From assembly GCA_029204225.1 (NCBI GenBank), contig CM055100.1, forward strand, positions 47,010,516-47,074,515: a stretch of DNA of 64,000 bases, in the 5' to 3' direction. This stretch comes from Diphasiastrum complanatum (Eukaryota > Streptophyta > Lycopodiopsida > Lycopodiales > Lycopodiaceae). Both the position numbers and the translations under genes were made by a program. Below the pieces are notes generated by a model, which saw only the letters and a list, made by a program, of their open reading frames with translations, was not told where the DNA came from and made no database searches. Below are positions 56,731 to 64,000 of this stretch, piece after piece (within the stretch, counting starts at the first letter, position 1; every line of letters begins with the position of its first letter).

Positions 56731-57765
56731 CTATGTCTCCTCTTTCTTATAGAACCTATAAGGTTGTCTAGAGATAGGTTGACTTCCTAGAATTAACTCA
56801 ATCCCGTGGTTTACTGACCTAGACGGTGGTAAACCATGAGGTAATTCAGATGGAAAAACATCCCTAAATTCATTTATGATCTGTTCTTTCACTGCTTGTT
56901 CATGATCTAAATTTACTGAGTTAAGAATTGCTGAGAATTCACAACCATTTAGATTCATTTCAGAAACATCCACAACCAGAATAGCAAATATTGAAAAAAC
57001 TTCATACTCGGAATAATCCAATGCTTCCATTTTATTAATTGTAGAACTCTGATCCAACAGATGTACAAAATTACTGCCAAATAATGTAACTACCTTATCA
57101 CCCTCCTTGAAAGTGAGAACATGCTTCTCAAAATTAATTAACAGAGAAGGTGATTTACTAAATAACCATTCGTAACCTAAGATTAAATCAGTATGAGCTG
57201 GGTCTAAAACATGAAAATTAACTAATTCTGTGTGTCCTTGTATCAAAACTGGGAGCTTCGGGACTTTTACATTCCAAGTCTCCAACTCAGCTCCTGAAGC
57301 TAGATAAACTTTATATCTATGATTGTTGGCTTCAGTTTCCAAGCTGAGTTTCTGCACAAGACGAGAATTAATAAAACTATGAGTTGAACCACTGTCCAAT
57401 AAAATACTCAATTTTTGATCTAAAACTGTGCCAATTAAACGGAAAAGTTCATTAGGCAAAAAAGAAGTAGTACTAAAAAAACATTCACACTCACAATCAG
57501 TCAAGTTAATTTCCAAAGTCTTACAATTGCCTCCTGGGATTTCAATCATGTGAGCAAACCCTTTCTTCCTTTCTGGACAAAATTTCATCATATGTCCAAG
57601 CTTCTTACAGACAAAACATAAGTTCTCTTTTTTAGCCTTTTTCCGGGACATAAATTTCTTGAATCTCTTTCTCTTCGGCTTCCTGGGTTCCGATGCTGCT
57701 TGATCTAATTCGTCAAAGTATTTTGCTTGGTCTGGACCGCGCTTCTTAATCTTGTTGGTTTTCAA
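56731..57765 (-). pseudogene. chromovirus G3 gag C terminus and protease, frame intact
   Basis: 344-aa frame. Basic region, then CCHC knuckle CFVCKKLGHMMKFC (residues about 51-64), then protease with LLDSGSTHSFINSRL (about 119-133) and DLILGYEWLFSKSP, and a linker ending QPISRQPYRFYKKEE at the RT start, where a stop interrupts. It is the best preserved piece of this family in the window, but it cannot work alone. Confidence 0.9.
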
Positions 57766-58413
57766 AGTGGGGTGGAATTAGCGCAAATTGCTTCCTAGAC
57801 GCCACCACTGTGGAATCATATGCTTTCGCAATCCAAAATGCATCCTTGAGGCTTTGAACACATTTCACCTGCATTCGTTCTGATAGTCGGTTGGCAAACC
57901 TAGGACAAACTGCCATAATGCCAACTTCACATCGAATGATGGAACCCTATTCCATAGGTCCATGAATTCCTAGATATAAGAGTCTAAACTCTTTGTACCC
58001 ATCTTGCAGTTCACGAACTTTAGGTAGTAGTCCACGTCATCAAAAACTACGAAAGCTTTTTTAAAAACTTCAGCAAATGCATCCCAAGTAGTTAGCTTCA
58101 CCGGTAAATCTCGCCACCACGATGACGCTTTGCCGCGTAAGAATATCACGACACTTTCAATTTTCTTCTCATCAGGAACACCGTGCAGATTGAAGTAACT
58201 ACTACACTTCTTATAGCTCGCATAAACCTCTGGTTGAAAACTGAGATTGGGTGAAGACATCAATTTGACTTGATTCAAAAGAACTTTCATTTGCTGATCT
58301 CTCATCTGATTAGGATTATTCATATCATTGAGTTCCGTACTCAACTGCTGACAAATCACCATATAAGATGGCGCACCTAGATTTGGAGCTTGATTTGAAG
58401 TTTCTTTGGCCAT
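57766..58413 (-). pseudogene. chromovirus G3 gag N-terminal part
   Basis: 147-aa frame from MAKETSNQAPNLGAPSYM at 58413, including the capsid-like KASSWWRDLPVKLTTWDAF. A stop follows SLDSYI at about 57970; further stops lie before the next frame at 57765. The start matches MAEETSNQ of G1. Confidence 0.85.
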
Positions 58414-59310
58414 CTCGATATATCTATCTTGGAAATCACTAAATTTAGTTAATATTTGATTAACTCATATATTGTTGGCCAAAAACTAACTGAAATTGAC
58501 TCCAGTATGGTCAAATCACTATTTTTAGTCAATTTCATAGACATTACCAGAAACTGGAAAAAACCAAAAATTTTGAATTTTCACACTTTTGGATTTTTTA
58601 TTTATTTTACGTTTTTTAAAAATTCATAAAAAATCACAGTCAGTTATTAAGCAATCGAAATCGAAAATTTGATTCACTGTTCGATTCTTAATGTTTCTTG
58701 ATTAATGTCCCTCAGACATGCAAGACATGCGACATTAAACTAATTTTTTACTTCACGGATTTTTACGTAAAAATTATGGAGGCCTTCACACGATGCAGGC
58801 AGGGCACAGGATATTCAAGCCAACCTAGCACAGCGGCCATAGTGGCACTCTGCATCAGGACGAGGCTACTTAGAAAGCGATCTGCATGCTCTCATTGGAT
58901 TGATTGGAGGTGCACATGCAATGCCCTCCTTATGTATTCCAAGTACTGAGCAGTGTTGGTGGGCGAGTATATAGGGTCGCGGATGGTATCAATAATGGGT
59001 ATGAACATGGTATCAAAAAACCGACCCGACTGGTATATGAATTTCTAATACCAGGGTCTAGAACCGGACACCCAATATTAACTATTGTACTATTCATATT
59101 GATACCCAGGTTTGGAAGATTTTGTGGATTTTTGCCATGATATCAATAGTAGTACTATTTTTAATATTTTTTTGTATATTTCAAATTTTTTATATCTTAA
59201 ATTGCCCGGTCTATACGAGTCTACAACTCCTATACCTCCTTATGTTGATACCCTACTGGTATTAATGTAATGCCAAGTCTGAATTTTTTTTTTGTATTTT
59301 TGATGCACCT
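58414..59310. other. flank of G3, GGTATC-rich AT segment; no gene
   Basis: Same as 23319-24216 but uninterrupted at the right side, so it shows the original connection between the chromovirus flank and the methyltransferase upstream region (joint around 59310). Confidence 0.6.
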
Positions 59311-60305
59311 CCAGAGGTGGAATTTGCTTGCATCTCCAAAATTCTGATCCATGATAAAAGCATTAGCGATTCTGTCCATAAACTGGTCAAGAATTCTCAT
59401 CGTTCAGTAACATCATTAGCATTCTATCAAAAATCAATGAAAGATAAAAAAAATTCGGACTTGTCATTATGCAGGGGAAGGCCTAGCCCCTCGGGCCTTC
59501 GATGCAGGTCGGCAAGGGCCCTTCCGAGGGCTTCCCCCAACTTTTTTAAAAACATGCAATACTTTGATACCCTCCGAGCACTGGTACTGAGTTACAAAAC
59601 AGCTCACGCGGTCAAAGGCTCATGCAGCGCCGCAGCAGGCTGATATAACTATGATTTCGGTAGCAGTACGAGCAAGCACACGCATGAAATTATTCTAGCT
59701 GGCTTCCCAGCCTGGATGCTGATGATCGACTCCTTGGACAGATTTTTTGCTTGTTTCTCACCGATTGTGCAGCCAGAACATGCAACTCATGGTGCAAGCC
59801 CCGCCCTGCAGGGAGAACATCCAGTGCACTTCCTAAATCCAACGATGCTGAGGCTCAAGATACATCGCGTCAGGCTCGTGAGGCGTGAGCTGTTGACAAG
59901 CCTCAAGAGTCAAGATACATCGCGATTCGCGTTAAGCCTGGTAACCTGTTCTCCGTCCGTACTATTGCGTAAATAATACTTCCTTGTTTGGGTCGCCTGC
60001 CGCGATGGCCCCTCAGGAAACTCCCAGTCTTCGCGTCCTCAACAAACTCAAGGGCAACTTCAAAATTCAAATACGCCGGCACCCGTTCACGCTGCAACCG
60101 GCCCTCCCGAGAAATCGAGACCAAAAACCTGACCACACGCTCTTTTTTCTGCAACCTGTAGGGTGGTCTGGTACAGTTGGTTGTAGGACTTTGCCCATTG
60201 TCTGTGTAGGTTGGTCTGGTAGAGTTGGTTGCAGGACTTTGCCCATTGTCTGTGAGCACTCATAAGTCTCACAATATCCATTCTCGTATTCATCCTCGTC
60301 TTGCT
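59311..60305 (+). promoter_or_regulatory. upstream and leader region of methyltransferase copy 3 (least disturbed)
   Basis: The only copy whose upstream DNA is not replaced by LTR sequence. It contains a GC-rich self-complementary stretch (59475-59535), the three short segments missing from copy 1, and the leader ORF from 60005 (MAPQETPSLRVLNK) to 60265. A 48-bp unit is tandemly duplicated at 60158-60205 and 60206-60253, lengthening the leader ORF in frame by 16 codons to 86 aa. No clear TATA box or transcription start could be chosen. Confidence 0.5.
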
Positions 60306-62478
60306 ATGGGCAGAGAAGTACATGGGCAGGAGGAGCAGCAGCAGCAGTCGTCCGCTTTCGAGCAAACCTACGGAGGAGACCTGTTTGCACTCTGGAGTGA
60401 ATCGTTTGGGGATCACTGCCATCATGGGTATTACGAGAATCATCTGCAACTAGACGGCAATGGTACTCTCAATGAAGACTCATTTACCCTTGCTCGAGAG
60501 GCAGCTGTGAGATTAATCGATAAGCTGCTTCTATGGGCCAAGATTCCTGGTACTGTTCCTTGTTTTTAGCAGATTAATGCTCTTAATCTGCTGATCGTTT
60601 CTTCAGGAAACAGTAACATCATCGTATAAGCGCTCTCCTGCTTTTCCAGTCCATAGCATATAGTAATATGTTTCTGATACGCAACGTTCTTTAAATGGGC
60701 ATTCAGAAAGCTCAGTTCGGAATACGTCCCAGCTGCGTATGATGTTGGCAAAACTTTACTTGCATTCTTTAACTTAACGCTTTCATGAATCAATTTATAG
60801 AATGTCTGCAAGGTACAATTTGGACACGAAATTTGTTATTTAGTTTGGCATGTGGTCCTGCAGCAGATGGTGGTGGTCATGGGCCGCAGAAAATTTTAGA
60901 TGTTGGAATGGGCCTTGGTGCAGCATCCCGCTACTTCGGCAAAAGATTTCCACACGCAACCGTTCAAGGCATCAGCTTGGCCAAGGTTGAGGTGGAAATT
61001 GCTACCAAGCTAACAGCTTCTCAAAACCTGTCAGATAAGGTAGTCTCGTTGTGAGATAGCAAGCAAGTTGCTTGCATGCGTAAGTATGTGTGTGCGTGTG
61101 TGACCTAGCTCGATATTTAGTTATAGGAGCTGATTTTCTCAAATGGAAGTAAAATACAAAAAGAAGTCATGCATAAAATCCTTAATATGAGAGAGAGAGA
61201 GAGAGAGACCCTTAAGTGAGGGAAAGCCAAGGATATAGACACAATGATGGCTATGATGGAGAGTAGAGACGTTTTTAACGTTGTTGAGGAAATGTTAGTT
61301 CCATTATGGCTATAGCTAGTTAATTCATTTAGACCGGACGACCATTCTTGTCTATTTATGTTTTCATGCACACCGCAAAAGAGAATATCCTATACATCTA
61401 ATTATCTCTGAACCGTGCAGGTGAGCTTTTTGTATGCAGATGCACGTACACTTCCGTTCCCAAATAATGAGTACGATCTTGTGTGGTGTTTGGAGTGCGC
61501 CGATCATATATTAGAGCGGGAGCAGGTATAAACATCAAGTAAATCAGATCTTCCTGCCTTATGCAATCTAGGGTTCCCAATAACAGCAACTCAATGTGTA
61601 CAGCAGCGAACTAATGAGCTAAGTAAATTAGTGAGTAGAGTGAAATGCAGTTTGAGCACCTTCACACATAGGACTGTTTTCATGTAGCTCATGAAGGAAC
61701 TTGCTCGTGTGACTGCGCCTGGAGGTAAAATTGTGTTGACAACAATGTGCAATCGTGAACTCTTACCTCATGAAAAATCTCTGAGTGAAAGTGAGAAGGT
61801 AATAATCTCTGTCACATGTTTATTTATTGCGCTCAAGGTCAAGTATGACTGATTTTGTGATTGAAGGAGCTCAAAGTCATTTTCTTCTTCCCAAGAAGTC
61901 CTAGGAAACTATTTTCCAATGCCATTTTTTTTCTTCTCAGGAAGTCTTGGAAAACATTTTTTCCGATGACCTTGCTGTTGCTTCGTGGTCACAGCCATCC
62001 CTGTATCTCAGATTGGCAGAAGAGAATGGATTGGAGGTAATTACTAGCTCATTGCAAATTTGATGTACTGAACATGTTGTCAAGTCTGTTCCAATTTATA
62101 CGATCAGTTCTATCATGTTGGTTCAATTATATCTATATATATATATATATGATAATCTACTCATGATACTGTGCCTACGCTTGTAGGCTATTCAAAGTGA
62201 TAATTGGACGAAGTATGTAACTCCAGGAGTGCCGATATGGATTCACTTCTACAAGAATTCAGATCTCTCTATTGGTAATGCACTGATCATTCTTTAATTA
62301 TTCCGCATTTGGTTATAATTTAAAGATGACTCTAGAAGTGCCTTTTATTCGAGTTGGTCTATACTCTCTTTTTGAAAAAACATATCATGATGTGCTTGCA
62401 GTTGGAGTCAAAGCATTTTCCATGGCTTTACCTGCCCTTATGAAGGACTTGTCGAGTATTTTGTATTCAAGGCAGTAA
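60306..62478 (+). CDS. gamma-tocopherol-methyltransferase-like SAM methyltransferase, copy 3 (truncated C terminus)
   Basis: Exons inferred at 60306-60549, 60864-61039, 61421-61525, 61688-61798, 61941-62036, 62187-62274, 62402-62478, all GT-AG and in phase, giving about 298 aa. Motif I ILDVGMGLGAASRYF and the downstream motifs are as in copy 1. In the last exon 13 bases present in copies 1 and 2 (GCCTATGAACAAG, flanked by AAG repeats) are missing. After ALMK the frame shifts to DLSSILYSRQ and stops, losing the conserved AYEQGLVEYFVF segment. In related enzymes that segment forms the last strand of the fold, so activity may be impaired. Like copy 1, intron 2 keeps the CCCTTAAGTGAGGG stretch lost in copy 2. 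Confidence 0.85.
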
Positions 62479-64000
62479 AACCATCTTCTTGATACTCTCT
62501 CTATTGATGCTTATCATCGTTTAGATTGTCATGGCTTTTTGAACTCCATAACTTGTTTAGAGCATTGCATTTGAGCTTTCTCATGCCATGCTTCGGTGGT
62601 AAACCTAAGCCTTTCTCAAGAAATTGTAAGTGCACTTGGAAAGGAGAGATCTTTTCAATGGCAATGATTTTCTTGTTTAATGAAGTGTGAGTTTATTTCT
62701 CTTCATAGTAGAACGAATTCCACATTTATCTCTTGCATTACGATAGCTCCAACATGTTTATAATATCAAGAAGTCAAGAGTATTACTTTGACCACTCTAA
62801 TATAAAAAAATAGAATAATCATTTTAAGAGACAATTTATTTTTATAGTTTATACATGAGATGACCTTGGAGAGTTGTGATGTCATTTACATCTCATGAAA
62901 CTCAGCAATCTAAAGATTTCGTCACATTCACCGTATCAAATACATGAAGCTTTTTGTTTCAAGTCTTGTTTTCTATATGAATTTTGTGCACCTACATGCA
63001 ACATGTAATGTTAGGTTGATGTCATCGTGATATTACCCAAGAAACATTCTAAATAGCAAAATCGTACTAAATTTGTTCCTCTTTTTCTTCGCTTCTATAT
63101 GATGGTGTCACCTAAGATATCAAATGCACCATCCTACTCTAATTGAGGTACAAAAGGGTTTGAAAAAGAAAAAAACATGTCATGGACAAAGCATCAAACC
63201 CTAAACCGTAGGATGCCAAAAACCAGAGTTGTTCTTGCTGAAAAGAAAGCCCCTGATGTGGAAAAATCATGTATCGTTGTTGGGATTAGCTATCATAGAT
63301 AGTTTATTTGCTCTTTGACCAAAGAATGCATGCAACCATGTCTAGAAATTATTGTATACAAAAATGACATTAGTTAAAAAAAAGTCAAGCAATCAACAAA
63401 CTTTCACAATGACATTATATTGTGCTTTGTATTCATCTTTTGAAAATATGATCCTATTCATGTAACATCCATACAAAGTCTTCTTGCACACGTCATATCT
63501 CTATGCATGCATAAGGTGACAATGTCAGCAAAAATGCAATTATGTAAGCTGGATTGCTTATATACAAGGACTACTGGGAAAACTATTTGTGCAAGAATAT
63601 GCATGGGGAAATTTTACTAGGGCCTTGAATGTTTCAAACCATTCAAGCATTATCTCGTTTGTACAATCGACTTGTTGATTGAATCAAGACAAGAATCATG
63701 GAAATACTTAGTGTCTCAGCCAATTTTTTACATTGCCTTTGTAGTTTTGAGTTTCTATTGATAATGGGAATCGCGTAACATAGGATTGATCTTAAGCCAG
63801 AAGCTCCACCTATTTGATAAAGACATTACAGATTAAATCCTCATTATTAATTGATGGTCAAAGCAGAAGTGGATAAATACCTTGAAGCAAAAAGTATTTA
63901 TCTAGTCTTAAGCAATGAATGGGTTCACCCACAGTCATTGTCTCAAAGAAGAAAACATGCAAAATGTTGGATTTATCCGAATAATCGATCTTTAATTTGC
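62479..64000 (+). other. 3' flank of methyltransferase copy 3, no gene recognised
   Basis: Homologous to 10386-11945 with one ~110-bp deletion at about 63657. Runs to the window edge. Confidence 0.7.

Overview
The window looks like nuclear DNA of a land plant. It is dense in LTR retrotransposons (a Ty3/gypsy chromovirus, Ty1/copia pieces, and a non-autonomous family with an initiator-tRNA-Met primer site), Helitron-like termini and one hAT transposase gene. The host-like genes have short GT-AG introns. One belongs to the plant gamma-tocopherol C-methyltransferase-like group and one is a fragment of the PMT (DUF248) putative methyltransferase family. The species cannot be told from the sequence. 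There is no bacterial or organellar gene organisation.

The backbone is an amplified unit in direct orientation: [methyltransferase gene - about 1.6 kb 3' flank - block of AT-rich minisatellites, TA microsatellites and Helitron-like ends - degraded chromovirus on the minus strand - about 0.9 kb flank]. Methyltransferase copies lie at 8159-10385 (MT1), 30590-32744 (MT2) and 60306-62478 (MT3). Repeat blocks lie at 12.0-18.9, 39.7-43.9 and 48.9-54.6 kb, and chromovirus copies at 18.9-23.3 (G1), 43.9-45.7 (G2) and 54.6-58.4 kb (G3). Two block-plus-chromovirus sets lie between MT2 and MT3, so a methyltransferase copy may have been lost there.

Region by region: 1-7.4 kb is a compound of the non-autonomous LTR family (LTR-internal-LTR-internal-LTR), ending at the leader of MT1. 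From 24.2 to 30.3 kb there is a complete 5.0 kb member of that family (25084-30105, 5-bp target duplication ATAGT). It sits inside a reverse-oriented LTR of its own family, and the remainder of that reverse LTR abuts the leader of MT2. From 34.9 to 39.7 kb there is a segment unique in this window, with an exon-like PMT fragment, a second broken coding stretch and a Helitron-like 3' end at its right side. From 45.7 to 48.2 kb there is a decayed hAT (DUF659 plus C-terminal dimerisation domain) transposase gene where the 5' half of G2 should be.

The three methyltransferase copies keep a near-identical seven-exon structure and SAM-binding motif but differ at the C terminus. MT2 has a normal end. 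MT1 has a 1-bp insertion giving a hydrophobic tail. MT3 has a 13-bp deletion that shortens the end. Their upstream regions also differ, because LTR material has replaced the upstream DNA of MT1 and MT2. No tRNA, rRNA, CRISPR or prokaryotic-type feature was seen.
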